In this document: one piece after another, positions 43,696-55,238 of the stretch
Layout of the letters: every line of letters begins with the position of its first letter
Position numbering within the stretch: position 1 is the first letter of the stretch
NCBI GenBank assembly: GCA_014843695.1
Contig: CM026400.1
Span: forward strand, 13,967,631-14,031,630
Reading direction: 5' to 3'
Source of the DNA: Archivesica marissinica
Taxonomy: Eukaryota > Mollusca > Bivalvia > Venerida > Vesicomyidae
Length of the DNA: 64,000 bases
Notes under the pieces: model-generated
What the model saw: only the letters and a program-made list of their open reading frames with translations
The model's database searches: none
What the model was told of the DNA's origin: nothing
Position numbers and translations under genes: made by a program

Positions 43696-43869
43696 TGAAA
43701 ACAAAATTTAACCTGATACAAGTAGGGGCGCCATTCCAGAGTGTTTGCACACAGTGCACTGTATATCGATTGAATATTGAACGTTTGCATACATATTGAC
43801 TTGATACAGTTCCGACTGATGAACCGTGTTACTATAAGAAATAGATCCAACGCCTTTGAAGGGAGCATC

Positions 43870-44075
43870 CGAGGCCGAGTTGCTACGATACGGCTTAAAA
43901 TCACTTTCCGCTCACCGCTGCAGGTTCGAATCACACTGATGGTGTAGACATCTGACGTTTGAGGAAGCAATCCAGCTAGCTTGCGGAAAGTCGATGGTTC
44001 TACCCAGGTGCCTGTCCCTGCGTGAACTACTGCTCCGGGGGGGGGGGTCACCAGGCGTCATCCTCCATCAATATT
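43870..44075 (+). mobile_element. SINE family E relative
   Basis: GAGTTGCTACGATACGGCTT, CTGCAGGTTCGAATCACACT, GCGGAAAGTCGATGGTTCTA and GCGTGAACTACTGCTCCGGG then a G-run (44037-44048). Confidence 0.75.
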
Positions 44076-44424
44076 AGATGTAGATTCAACAATCGAAAAC
44101 CTAAGGTGTTGGCGCATCTAACCCCAACTACAAACAAAACCAGCGTCGCTGAACGTCAGTTGGAATTAATATAACGATGCAGAAAGACATCTCTGCACAC
44201 ACATTTAATTTCAAATCGGAGAATTGATTCATCATTCAGAACTTAAGTAGTGTGTACAAGCAAATGCCAATGATAACAATGTGTCGGATACAATTGTTTT
44301 TCTTCTTCATCAATAAGCTATTCAAAACGTGGCACGCAACTGTTTCCGCAGACGACTTTTATCAAAGCCGACATTACAATTCTTTAACATTAGCAATGCA
44401 TCCCGGTCCCGTGTATTGTTTGTT

Positions 44425-44692
44425 GTTGGAGTTTAATGTCGCACTGACAGCTTATGTCATATATGGCGACTCTCCAGTTGCTACTGGTGGAGGAAGGAAG
44501 ACCCCTGGTGCCTCCCCCCCCCCCTGAGCAATATATCAGACACGGGCGGGCACCCGGATAGAAACACCAGCTGAATAGCGTTGATACATGAACGAATTCA
44601 ACACACCCAGTGGGATTCAAACCTGCATCGGTGAGGGGCAAGCGATTTGAAGCCAACGACCGTAACATCTTGACCACGGTGACCCCCTTCAG
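44425..44692 (-). mobile_element. SINE family E, minus strand
   Basis: TTAATGTCGCACTGACAGCT, CATATATGGCGACTCTCCAG, TTGCTACTGGTGGAGGAAGG, a C-run (44512-44525), CCCAGTGGGATTCAAACCTG and GAAGCCAACGACCGTAACAT. Confidence 0.86.
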
Positions 44693-44696
44693 TTCG

Positions 44697-44810
44697 TAAT
44701 ATATTGTTTCAAGTGAAACCAGTCCATAGCAACCGAGTTCAACGTAACCCAGTCCATAGCAACCTTGTTCAACATAACACAGTCCATAGCAACCGAGTGC
44801 AACAGTTGAA
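44697..44810 (+). repeat. About 30-bp repeat, three copies
   Basis: The unit is CCAGTCCATAGCAACCGAGT plus TCAACGTAAC. Confidence 0.88.
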
Positions 44811-45083
44811 TATACCGCCAGATGAGTTCCAAGTTATTTAACGTAATGATCAGGGGCTCTTGTTCTTCACCACTGCCATCATCCTCTTCTTTCTGTTCTT
44901 GTCCTTGTACACTAGCAGAGTGGCATCTAGCTGATAACACTCTTATTCCACGAATAACGATGCTTGTCGCTCTATAGCCAGGATAAAACTAACGGCAATA
45001 CGTACTCGGCGATATAAATCGGCCACCGCATACATGCATTTTGGCGACTAAGTTTTCTACGACGATTAAAAATTGATGGCAAT

Positions 45084-45368
45084 ATGGTGGGTTTTACTTT
45101 ATTTATCGTCGCTACAAGTTGCCCATATGAGCGACGCCTCCGGAAGAGATTAGTCATTGTTGGGGAGTAGGTAATGGTACAGGTAGAGACCCATTCCAGA
45201 GTCTCCTCTGGTTCTTTTACGTGCACGATGTATAGCACCGACACGAGACCTCGGTTTAAAGTCGCATCTTAAAGACTGTTAATTTTATGAGGCTCAGACG
45301 GGGGGTCGAACCTGCGATCCATGGATTACCAGTCCAGCGTGTTACCACTGGACTACAGATCCGTCTGT
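45084..45368 (-). mobile_element. SINE family A, near full length
   Basis: Minus strand head with CAGACGGATCTGTAGTCCAG and GGTTCGACCCCCCGTCTGA; 3' end GTAGCGACGATAAATAAAGT. Boxes intact. Confidence 0.88.
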
Positions 45369-45611
45369 GACAATAGTTGATAACCTGGCTTTATATAGGG
45401 GAGGGGCATCTACATCATTAACACCGTGTGAACTCCCCCCCCCCCCCCCAATGAACCGCGCATAATGACAATACTTAATTAGATGCTCGGAAGTTAGATC
45501 TAAGTCGTTCTTGTAGCCACACATTTCTTGGGGGAATACCTCGAAAACCTTTCATAAACTACTGATTGGATAGTGTAGCTGTGTTTAAATCTAGTATTAG
45601 TAGGACACATT

Positions 45612-45812
45612 AAGTTTGATCCCCCGTCTGACCCTAATAAAATTAACAGTCTTTCAGATGGGACGTTAAACCGAGGTCTCGTGTCGGTGGTTTACATCGT
45701 GCACGTAAAAGAACCAGAGGAGACTCTGGAATGGGTCTCTGTCTGTATCATGCACTATCCTCCAAAATCTAAAATGACTAATCTCTTCAGGAGGCGTCGC
45801 TCATATGGTTTT
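45612..45812 (+). mobile_element. SINE family A, 5' truncated
   Basis: It begins inside the B box (TTTGATCCCCCGTCTGACCC) and stops at GGCGTCGCTCATATGG, so it lacks the A box and the tail. Not mobile by itself. Confidence 0.82.
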
Positions 45813-45954
45813 TGATAGTACATTATATTTATATGACTTGAAACATTTTACTCGAGCGTGTAACACATACATGTATTGACAAATATGCCAAAATAATACA
45901 ATTATATTTCGATTTGGTTTTATATTATTGAAATTTAAACAACCATAATTACTG

Positions 45955-46160
45955 TAGCAAACAAGTTCTTACAACTTATAGTAATCACTCTCGAATCCTC
46001 ATAATCTCATTACTGGTGGAATCCATCGCCACGAGGGAGAGAGAAGAGGCAACGTGGAATTTAAATGCCTTGCCTATCGTAACGGCTCCAGCTGGGCTCG
46101 AACTCCGGGAATTTCGCACCTGAAGCGAAAGCTCTACAACGGCGCTATCACGACTGCCTG
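45955..46160 (-). mobile_element. SINE family C, minus strand
   Basis: GCAAACAAGTTCTTACAACT, ATCCATCGCCACGAGGGAGA, AATTTAAATGCCTTGCCTAT, GGGCTCGAACTCCGGGAATT and CTATCACGACTGCC. Confidence 0.87.
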
Positions 46161-46343
46161 ATATGTTCCAAATGCCTACTTGTGTACGAGATCCCTGCAT
46201 ACCGGTCCTACCTGCTTGTCCGTTCGTCCATGCAACGTGCATATATCAAATGTATAACAGTTCATATAACGAGAGAACGGACGGACGGGCAAGCACTCGG
46301 TGCATGCAGACTAAAGCACGTGACCAATTGCGACATATTATAC

Positions 46344-46665
46344 AGACGGATATGTAGTCCAGTGGTTAACACGCTAGTCCAGTGGTTGTCCAGTGGTTAA
46401 CACGCTAGTCCAGTGGTTAACACGCTGTACCAGTAATCCAGGAATCGCAGTTTTGATACCCCGTCTGACACTAATAATATTAAACAGTCTTTCAGATCGG
46501 ATTTTAAACCGGGTCTCGTGTCGGTGCTTTTCACCGCACACCTAATTGAGGAGGCCATGGAATGGGTCTATATATGTATCATTGCACTATCCTCCAAACA
46601 TCTAATATAAGGCGAGGTGTCGCTCATAATGATGTTCAACCGGTAGCGACGCTAAATAAACATAA
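46344..46665 (+). mobile_element. SINE family A with triplicated A-box region
   Basis: The head starts ACAGACGGATATGTAGTCCA. The segment GTCCAGTGGTTAACACGCTA is then repeated, giving three or four GTCCAGTGG motifs within 75 bases before the B-box-like TTTTGATACCCCGTCTGAC. The body and tail (AAATAAACATAAAAAACAC) follow the family. Confidence 0.85.
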
Positions 46666-47142
46666 AAAACACCGACATAATATTATTATATAAAGTTGTT
46701 TTGGAAATATATTATAAAGGGAGGTAATACAAACTTAATTAACGACGATTGCTTGCAATCAGAAGCTTCGGTAATTATATAGTTTGCTTAAGTTTTAATA
46801 ATATATAATCAAACCAATATAGATTTGTATTATTTCGCGTATCTGTAAATATATGTTGCACGCATAGTTAACATCCTTCAATTCATATAACTACGACCGA
46901 AAAAGAAATTTAATTAAAATCCTATTGCGAAATTATTTAAGAAAAATTTGGCGCTCGAAATGACTCCGACCGGGGAGTTCTTTGCCTGTCTACAGGTCAA
47001 ACTGTAGACATTCCGCTTTAGCTGGGAACATGCTTTGATATATTTTGTCGGCCAGTCATATTTCAACACCGGGATCAGTAAGTCAATTAATTAATACGGT
47101 AATCGACAGACTGAAACCAATGCTAATGTCTTGGCTTTCCGA
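46666..47142. other. Unassigned AT-rich sequence
   Basis: No exon or repeat family recognised between two SINEs. Confidence 0.5.
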
Positions 47143-47372
47143 TTAGCGCAGTGGTTAGAGCGCTCGCTTCTCACCAATGCAACCTGGGTTCGATCCTCGG
47201 ACCAGGAGGGCATGTGCGATGGTACGGTGGTTGCCAGATCGGACAGGTGGGTTTTCTCCGGTTTCCCCTCATACGAATGACCACCTTTACGCTTTCATCC
47301 GCGCAAACGAGAGTGATTAATATAAGTTGTTAAAACTTGCTTAGCAATCGTTGCAAAATACATACAGTTTAA
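47143..47372 (+). mobile_element. SINE family B
   Basis: TTAGCGCAGTGGTTAGAGCG head, GGTTCGATCCTCGGACCAGG B box, end CTTAGCAATCGTTGCAAAAT. Confidence 0.86.
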
Positions 47373-47576
47373 ATTTAATGTCTGGGTACAATTCGAGTAG
47401 AAATTCTGCAACAAGATGATATGCCCGTTAGCGTTGGTTCAGATATCTGCTGGTGATGCCAACAAGCACTGCGCTGATTAGAATATCCACGCCAGATGGC
47501 TTCAATAATGTTACTATACAGCCCAGGACACCCTTTATTTACCTGTACCCCTCGGCGATGTGGCCCACAATAGAGT

Positions 47577-47857
47577 GTGTGTTTTGCGTTTATTTATCGT
47601 CGCTACCGGTTGCCCATATGAGCGACGTCTCCTGAAGAGATTAGTCATTTTAGATTGTTGAAGGATAATGCAATGATACAGACAGAGACCCATTCCAGAC
47701 TCCCCTCTGGTTCTTTTACGTGCACGGTGAACAGCACCGACACGAGACCTAGGTTTAAGACTGTTAATTTGATTAGGGTCAGACCGGGAGATCGAACCTG
47801 AGATTCCTGGATTACCAGTCCAGCGTGTTACCACTGGACTACAGATCCGTCTGTCCC
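47577..47857 (-). mobile_element. SINE family A, near full length
   Basis: Minus strand head CAGACGGATCTGTAGTCCAG with a B-box region AGGTTCGATCTCCCGGTCTG; 3' end on the left (CGTTTATTTATCGTCGCTAC). Another family A fragment in plus orientation (47862-47990) abuts it, making a head-to-head pair. Confidence 0.88.
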
Positions 47858-47861
47858 CAAA

Positions 47862-47990
47862 CAGAGGTATTTTGTCTTAGCTTTACACCATGCACGCAAA
47901 AGAACCAGAGGAGAATCTGGAATACATATATGTCTGTACCATTGCACTATCCTCTAAAATCCCAAATGACTAAGCTCTTCAAGAGCTCAA
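47862..47990 (+). mobile_element. SINE family A fragment
   Basis: CACCATGCACGCAAAAGAAC, GAGGAGAATCTGGAATACAT, CATTGCACTATCCTCTAAAA. Body only; head and tail missing. Confidence 0.7.
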
Positions 47991-48089
47991 ATGGGTATCT
48001 TGTCACTAATAGTGAAAGTGGCTTTAAATTAAAATACTCTATTGAACTATCAACTGCATTTTTGAACATTTTAAAATGTGTGCAACATA

Positions 48090-48275
48090 TAGTCAAACCT
48101 GTGTTAGTTGTCACCTCTATTAAGCAGCGATCCTGTATTAAGCAGTCAGCTACCAGATTCCCAATATGTTATTTTATTATTCATTTGACCTCTATTAAGC
48201 AGTCACCTTTGCTGAGCAGCCACTTTCTGGGATTCCCTTGGCTGGCTGCTTAAGACAGGTTTACTGTAGATGTAT
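48090..48275. mobile_element. Uninterrupted relative of the 18771 element
   Basis: It starts AGTCAAACCTGTGTTAGTTG, carries CCTTGGCTGGCTGCTTAA, and ends AGACAGGTTTACTGTAG. It provides the empty-site comparison for the TTAA insertion at 18898. Confidence 0.75.
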
Positions 48276-48299
48276 TTCGTAAAAAAATAAACAGCATAC

Positions 48300-48495
48300 T
48301 TATTAGAAATGTAGGTGTCATGCACCACTAAATTACCATCAACGCAATTAGAAATGTAGGTGTCATGCACCACTAAATTACCATCAACGCAATTAGAAAT
48401 GTAGGTGTCATGCAGCACTAAATTACCATCAACACAATTTGAAATAAATGTAGGTGTCGTGCACCAATAAGTTACCTTCAACGCAATTAGTTATT
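48300..48495 (+). repeat. 45-bp repeat, four copies
   Basis: The unit is ATTAGAAATGTAGGTGTCAT, GCACCACTAAATTACCATCA, ACGCA; the fourth copy has a 4-bp insertion and changes. Confidence 0.9.
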
Positions 48496-48659
48496 GAAAT
48501 TTGTCATTTTCTTATGGCTCAACGGTAAGTTTGTTGAACAATACAGTTTTTTGTGACATATAAGGATACTAACTTTTATTTCCTCCAATTATAGGAGAGC
48601 ACAATAGTAAATATTTACATATACAAATGTACAAATTACACAAGGGCGCTGGATGTTAT

Positions 48660-48855
48660 AATGGTGACCACAGGGATTCGGCACGTTTGGGGGTACTAGT
48701 ATATATATTTAAGTATACAGGGATTCGGCACGTTTGGGGTACTAGTATATATATATATATAAGTATACAGGGATTCGGCACGTTTGGGGGTACTAGTATA
48801 TATATATTTCAATATATATATACTAGTACCCCCAAACGTGCCGAATCCCTGTGAT
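48660..48855. repeat. 50-60-bp repeats ending in a near-perfect 39-bp-arm hairpin
   Basis: Three direct copies of CAGGGATTCGGCACGTTTGG plus GGTACTAGTATATATAT lie at 48671, 48719 and 48768. The last is followed at once by its own inverted copy (48813-48851), leaving a loop of about 6 bases. The outer flanks (ATGGTGACCA at 48660, GTGATGGTGACC at 48851) are direct repeats, not inverted. Confidence 0.92.
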
Positions 48856-49451
48856 GGTGACCTTACATCACAATCAATTTAGCATTCCGTAGCCTGATGC
48901 AACTGTCACGTGACTGGTCCAGCAGATGAATATAAACAAACAAATCATTGGGAGAATATTTCCACCGAAACAGATACGGTGTATCAGCAACTATCTACAT
49001 AGCAACTAAGTAGCTATCCGAATTCTAAAAAATCGAACCCGAACAATAGTTTCTCTACCATTTCTGATTAACGAATCGTATTTATTCAATGATAAAATAA
49101 GATATTCAACAAGTTCTGGTGCATAAATAAAAAATAACAAGCACGTGCATATGTGCCCTGAAGTCTTGAATTCCTCATATAAACAGGTGCCGTTGCGATA
49201 AGCGGTAAGGTCACATAATGAAGCTAAAACTGTCAACAAGAGCTTTTTGAAAATTGTTTTCACCTAACATTTTGTACTGTCCATTATCCGAGCAAAAGTG
49301 CCACCACTCTAATATTAATATTGGGATTTCAATAGCGGTGTTTGACCATATTTTCACAATCAGGGGAGATAACTGTGTATAAAATCTCCGTGCAAATATT
49401 TATATAATTATTACTGAAGATTTTGGTAATTTTCAGTTAAAATCAGCTGCA
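48856..49451. promoter_or_regulatory. Region upstream of the ZGPAT start (putative promoter / 5' UTR)
   Basis: This is the only non-repetitive sequence directly before the ZGPAT ATG. It contains a CACGTG E-box (about 48907), a TGTATAAAAT near 49375 and a TTTTCAG 15 bases before the ATG. No CpG-rich island is visible. Assignment as promoter rests on position alone. Confidence 0.35.
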
Positions 49452-49499
49452 ATGGAGGAAGACGACCTGACAACAGCGATACAAACATACAAACTCCAG
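49452..49499 (+). CDS. ZGPAT: ZGPAT exon 1 coding part, with start codon
   Basis: ATG at 49452 opens MEEDDLTTAIQTYKLQ, 16 codons in phase 0, followed by a GT donor at 49500. Human ZGPAT begins MDEESLESALQTYRAQLQQV, so this is the true start. A TTTTCAG at 49431-49437 just upstream could be a 3' splice site for a separate 5' UTR exon. A TATA-like TGTATAAAAT lies near 49375; neither signal is proven. Confidence 0.85.
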
Positions 49500-52400
49500 G
49501 TAAATAACATTGGTGTTTAATTGTAATTGACGAGGTCGCCATTATTTGCGAAGATGTTGGGAACACAGATTTCGGATAGGTTTACATTCGGACATACGTA
49601 ACTAACAGCCCGGGCTATATCTAGGTACAATGTAATGTATATTCAAATAATTTTTTCTCTATAACGTTTGTTGTGCAATCTGGAGCCATTTCCCCAAAAT
49701 AAAAATATGTCTAGGTTACCTATCAAATTCTAGAGTGGTGGAACCTATGCTAGGCATAAATCCTATCCCGGTGTTACTAGTTTTCGACGACGTAATACAT
49801 AACAGACTCCTATAGGTTTAGAATTGTCATACACTGCAAACAATTTTATGTCACCAAATAAACAATATTTTACCTTTCATTCCCCAAAATCTCGAAGAAA
49901 ATTGATTGTTTACTTATTGAGAAAAGTGACAAAATAGCTGTACCTCATTCTCAGTAATCCGGAATGACGTCACATGTTTTCGCCTAACTACAGCGCGAGC
50001 ATTAGTATGTAAGCAACAGTTTTTTTAACAAAACAATATAAATTAGGAACACTTACTTTAATAATAGGCTTAATTTATCATTTTCACTCAAAATTCATTT
50101 GTTGGAGAGCATTTTGTCTATATACTGTATCTAAAACACTAATTTAGTTTAACTTAGACAAACACACGGGGCATAAGAAGTCGTCACCCCTCCTAATTAC
50201 TCTGGGTGCAGAACCGTAACTGGACCCATCCATCGAACACATCACACGGTGCCTAACAGAGAATAACTAGGTTTACACAACCATGTATATCAGTTGGAGA
50301 ACCTCTGTGAAAACACATGGACCTGAAGGCGAAAAACGGTGAAAATCGATAGTATGCATAGTATGCATAAGGACCCCTTGTGTGTAATAACGGACATAAC
50401 TCATAAACATGGAGCAGTGAGACTATAATGACATTTTTATTCGTAAATATATTGGCGTGGCAGACGATGCATATAGATGTCATCTTGGAGAAAAAATTGC
50501 CAATTTCTTTAAAAAATGATATTTATATGGTGACATAAAACGGATATAGTGAAATTAGTGAACACTGGGGTAGGTTTAAAGTTTTCACCGGTAATTTACC
50601 TTGTCTGATATATTATGATCAGTTAGAAATAGATTGGAAGTGCACAAGGTATGTTTATTTATAATTCCGGTAACTGGAGCGTGAAATATTGCGTGATCTC
50701 TCGCGACTTGCTATTCCCACAGTTAGGCGAACATCTGTTCTGGGCGAAAAATCGTCACGCCGGAATACATATAAAAAAAAGTTAAATGCACTTGCCCTAT
50801 ATTATTATTTTCTTAAGTCATGAACACAACTTTCATAAAATTGTTGTTGAAAATTTTAGCTTCATTACGTAACCATGCGCCTAAATACAGCTATCGCAAC
50901 GGGATCTGTTATTTATGCATAGGTAAATGTTGAATATATTATTTTGACTTAGTAACATCAATAACTAACAATATTACAACTCATAAGAAACTTTTTTCTG
51001 GTTATTTGTACATTTTTTTCCCAGTCCGGATAGCCACCTGAAATGCTCATAAGTCATAAACCGCACATTTCGGTGGAAAAAAGTTCCCAACAAGTTGTTT
51101 ATATTTTGCTACTGAACCAGTCAGGTGACAGTTGCATTAGGCTACCGGTATGCACAACGGAATGTTATTGAACCATGCTCCACCTTTATGGAGCGAAAAT
51201 AGGTTAAAACTATTTAAATATTTAAAATACGGATGTAGTGAAGTAGTCGCTATAGGACCAGGGAACTTACGTATCGGGTACTCTATAGCAGCTACTCTTT
51301 ACCAGGATAAATATGCCTGATTTGCAGTGTTGTCTGAGCGTCTGTGGCATGCTTGCTTGGTTTGCACCGGATCTCAGAATGCCTCACTTCCGGTTCAGAC
51401 GGTGTCTCCATCTTCCGCGTCAGACTGTGGCTCTTAATGAACCCAATTGCCATTCACTACAGTAGGATGCATTATGGGTATATTGCGGTACTAGCTATTA
51501 AAAACCAAAATACAAATATACTATTATGTACCTGAATTTAAAACTCATTTTGCTTCATCCTATGACTTCTCCACTTCAACATTAAAAATACACAAAGAAG
51601 AAATACTATTGGGAATCACTTTTTTTGTTTATCATGTTTTTGGTGCCATCGTGTCAGCAGTTACGTAGTCAGTAGTTCCGAGTATACTGCGGCAAATGGC
51701 CAATACCCTGATTTGGGTGTTTATACAAAGGTAGTCATAATAGAATTATGTGAGTATTTAATATAGACCTTAATCTGTATAATATGTAAGTCTAGCAGTA
51801 AATTTATCATTTTAACATAAAACGTGAATATCTTTTTAATCTCCCACCAGAAAACAACAAATAGCTTTAGGCCCACGATGGGCCTACTTTTTATGAATAA
51901 TAAAATGCGGGAATCTGGCTATATCCCCACGTGTCAATAGATGTACATCACGGGAGAAAGTTCCATAGATATCATCTTGATAAATATGATTGGGTTTATA
52001 TTTAGTTTATTTAATTAATTTTATTTAGCAAGATTAAGCATATATTAAGACATTGCTGAATAAAGTGATGTCATTGAAATGTCATTTCAGATTGATGAAT
52101 ATTGACCACAATTTGTCTAGTAAGTCAATTGGTTCCATCAACATTTATGTTCTTAATCAAACAGACCAGTATTTAAACATCTAAAATATGTAATAGGTAT
52201 CAAGTACACAACAGAAAATAGGTAAACCATGTCAGTATAATTGTATATGTTCGGTCTACTGAAACAGTTACAAATAATAATTCATTGAATACACATAGTG
52301 ATCTTCAATACAAATTTCGTCCGAAAATTGATTGAGAGTTGGTACCATGAGGTTACATTTTAGAATGATTTGTCAAACGACTTGTCTACAAGAAGACATT

Positions 52401-52812
52401 CACGAGCTGGCAGTCAAGTCAAGTAAATTTTATTTACAAAGCCGAGCAATATAACAACATAAGCTCAAAAGAGCTTTTAACACCGACTTATATATAATAT
52501 ATGTTAATAAATGCAAAGTTTATAATGCATTAATTAAATAAATAAGTATCACATGTTAATTATTAAGTATCACACGTTAATTAGTACACCTTGAAAATGT
52601 ATTATTAGACTTGAACATACATATTAAGCTGTGTGGAAGCTGCTGATCTGGACCCATATAGAGTCTAAGAACTGCCCTAAAAGAAAAAAGGATAAAATAG
52701 TGAGAATGTCAAGGAACACAAAAGTGTGACAAGTAGGGTTAGAACATGGTTAAATGAGAATATCTCCCCAAATGCCAGGAGGAACTGATCAGCAACTTCC
52801 TCACAGAGTTAA
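49500..52812 (+). other. ZGPAT intron 1, mostly low-copy AT-rich sequence
   Basis: About 3.3 kb without tandem arrays, the longest such stretch in the window. It holds no convincing exon. An AAGTCAAGTAAATTTTATTT near 52412 resembles a common retroelement 3' end but no element body was identified. Confidence 0.5.
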
Positions 52813-53058
52813 TTAACCCTTTCAACCCCACAGGCCTCTAAATAGGCTTATGAAAAGTGTAGATCCAGATGAGCCGGCTCGTAACGAGCCGTCTCATCAG
52901 GATCTGCACTTTTTTGCCAGTAATAATTATTACTATTTTTAGATAAAATTACCCATTTTGATAAATGAACTGGTCCAAAGGTAATTTTCTTATTAATTTA
53001 TTGGTCTAAAAATAGCATGCACCAGTCCATGTCAGTTACTTGGGGTTGAAAGAGTTAA
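52813..53058. mobile_element. TTAA-flanked MITE family 1, inverse orientation
   Basis: TTAACCCTTTCAACCCCA ... TGGGGTTGAAAGAGTTAA with the GAGCCGGCTCGTAACGAGCC centre, in ZGPAT intron 1. Confidence 0.87.
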
Positions 53059-53577
53059 TGGTCTGAGAAAAAAAAGAAAATAGTTAACCTATGTTATATT
53101 ACAAGCTGAGCAGGAGCATTCATTTCATCTTATCATGATTATGTTTATTGTGTTGTATCTCATATGGACTGTGGTAGACTGGTAGTATAGTGTTGTTTCT
53201 AGAGTGGAATAGCAGGGCACCCCGCCCTGTCCCTTTGAGTCTTGGCCCACATTTTTGCCTTTTTAAAAAAAAATGCTTTTTTAATTTTGGTTTTTAATTT
53301 TGTTTGTATATAACCCTCAACAGGCGATTGCCGATTGCCTTTGGGCGGCCACACATATACAACTTAGAAGTCGTCCGCCCATTTCACCAATATGTACTGC
53401 CTTACTTTGCATCTTTGATCAGTCACTGTAAGTTAGCGAAATGTTCTAGGGGCTAACCCAAAATACCCTCTACCGCACCTCATTACAGCTCAAAATGCAC
53501 CCTACCTCTTTTCTGACCCACCCTGCCTTTTTTCTACTCCAGAATAAACCCTATCCAATCTAATTTTATTTTTCCAG

Positions 53578-53674
53578 CTATCTCACGTAGACCAAGCTAT
53601 TCTGGCAGCAGGACCGACACCTGATCTTGAAGCGTTGAAGACAGATTTAGAAGAACTCATTAAGCTTACTAAAG
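53578..53674 (+). CDS. ZGPAT: ZGPAT exon 2, ends at a GC splice donor
   Basis: The acceptor AG is at 53576-53577 after a strong T-rich tract. The product LSHVDQAILAAGPTPDLEAL then KTDLEELIKLTK matches human LQQVELALGAG...LRQLQGDLKELIELTE. The exon must end after AAAG at 53674 to join exon 3 (giving KDSLLSLKKSQLL). The intron therefore begins GCATGT, a GC-AG intron. The nearby GT at 53679 would create a stop at the junction. A TTAA-flanked MITE begins 27 bases later. Confidence 0.85.
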
Positions 53675-53700
53675 GCATGTATGCACAGAAACATGCACTA

Positions 53701-53922
53701 TTAATCCTTTGCCTACTTAGTAAATAAAATCACATTTGCAAACAACATAGATCCAGATCAGCCATGGTGTAATGCCACGTCTGATCAGAATCTATGTTGT
53801 TTGCTATTCAGCCAAATGATTTAGCTCCACTATCCGAATAGCAAACAGGATAGAGCCTGATGATCTGGCTCTATGCTGTTTGCAAAAATTATTTTATCTG
53901 CCGCTAGTGTGCAAAGGGTTAA
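53701..53922. mobile_element. TTAA-flanked MITE, family 2
   Basis: TTAATCCTTTGC ... GCAAAGGGTTAA. It contains two internal hairpins (around CATAGATCCAGATCAG with CTGATCAGAATCTATG, and around GATAGAGCCTGATGATC with GGCTCTATGCTG). It lies 27 bases after the ZGPAT exon 2 GC donor. Confidence 0.8.
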
Positions 53923-53967
53923 TGGAGTAGTAGCGTCCAGTCCACCTATGGAACCTCGTTTTTGATA

Positions 53968-54455
53968 TTTTAAAGTGACACTACATCAGTGAAAACGCAA
54001 ATTTCTACAGAATGTAATTTCTTATTAAATGGTATAAAAAAAATCCAAATATTTGCCTCAAAAACTGAGTATTTCAACTAATAAAGAAACGTCGTATACG
54101 CGGTTTGTTGACATAACAAAACAATGTATATATTGTCCACATCCATACGTAATACAACGTATACTTGAATAACTCGATTTATGGTACAGATTTACCGATA
54201 TATCTGACACGTGTGCCTATGCATATTTATTTGTAGACTATTCTTAGTTGAATTATCTCTAGACAACAGTATCACGCGATATGACTCCAATAACAAACAA
54301 ACGTCAATTCAGGAGCATGGATGACGGTTATATGAAATCCTACTTTCACTTTTGAAAGTTTGTAGACCACAAAAGCACTGTTTATTGATTCAACGCATTT
54401 ATACGTGAACAAAATCATATTTTGGGGGGCTTTTTACGATGTAATGATGCTTTAA
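53968..54455. mobile_element. MITE-like element with TTTAAAGTGACACTACATCA ends
   Basis: The left end TTTAAAGTGACACTACATCA is inverted at the right as ATGTAATGATGCTTTAA. Related ends occur at 39232-39255, 39455-39475 and 39598-39644, the last as GCGTTTTCACTAATGTAG with GTGTCGCTTTAAA, so this is a multi-copy family. No coding capacity. Confidence 0.65.
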
Positions 54456-54858
54456 GCAGAATAGAATAAGGCAACCATTTTTTATTATCGTTTTATCTCG
54501 TTTGGAAGTCAAAAATCGCAATTTGGTGGGGTTTTTCCATCGACCATAATGCAAAATGTTGTTTCACTTTGCATTTCTGCCTAGTATATAAATTTCCATT
54601 TCAAATTACCTCCTAAATTTTCTTACAAAATCACCATTGAGTTGATCATATTAATCCCTTGCATGGACTTAAATTACCATTTGTAAATTACCTCCCTTTA
54701 TGAATAATTTTTAACAAAACCACCAATAACTTAAACTCTGTAAATGGTGGATTACAAAAGTTAACACATGGATAAATTTGCATATGAATTATAGTATTAT
54801 TTTTCCAACTGAACAAAAAACCAGATCATATTCCATTAATGTCAAACCGTGGACTTAA

Positions 54859-55097
54859 TTAACCCTTTCCCTCATAGAAGCACCTCTTGACGCCATTGCC
54901 AATACGACTTACATTGGCAATGTAGTAGCCAAACCAATGTTCGTAATAAAGGCCAGAATCTCATGTAGTCCCAGTAATATCTATGGAGGTGGGATAGATA
55001 TGGCGACTACTTATCCCCTGCATGATAGCTAAATGGCTGTGGTTTGTATGGAGATATAATAGTATATTAACCTAAATCTCTATGAAGGAAAGAGTTA
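54859..55097. mobile_element. MITE with TTAACCCTTTCCCTCATAG ends, family 4
   Basis: The left end is TTAACCCTTTCCCTCATAG and the right end CTATGAAGGAAAGAGTTA, so the ends are imperfect inverted repeats. The right TTAA has decayed to TTAG. It lies in ZGPAT intron 2. Confidence 0.7.
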
Positions 55098-55238
55098 GAC
55101 ATTGTGATTTACTATAGTTAACACTAGAATAAGTTGCTGTATTACAGTAAGAATTAAAGTTTTGTTTTTTCATTTGAACCAAACAATGCATAGAGACTTT
55201 AATGTATGGTACTACATTGTTTGTGTTTTTGTCGACAG

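Noticed and set aside
48671..48780. GATTCGGCACG resembling a cDNA-library adaptor (vector contamination)
   Set aside because: The match to the adaptor motif is imperfect and the sequence is embedded in a local 50-60-bp repeat with an inverted copy, so genomic origin is more likely.
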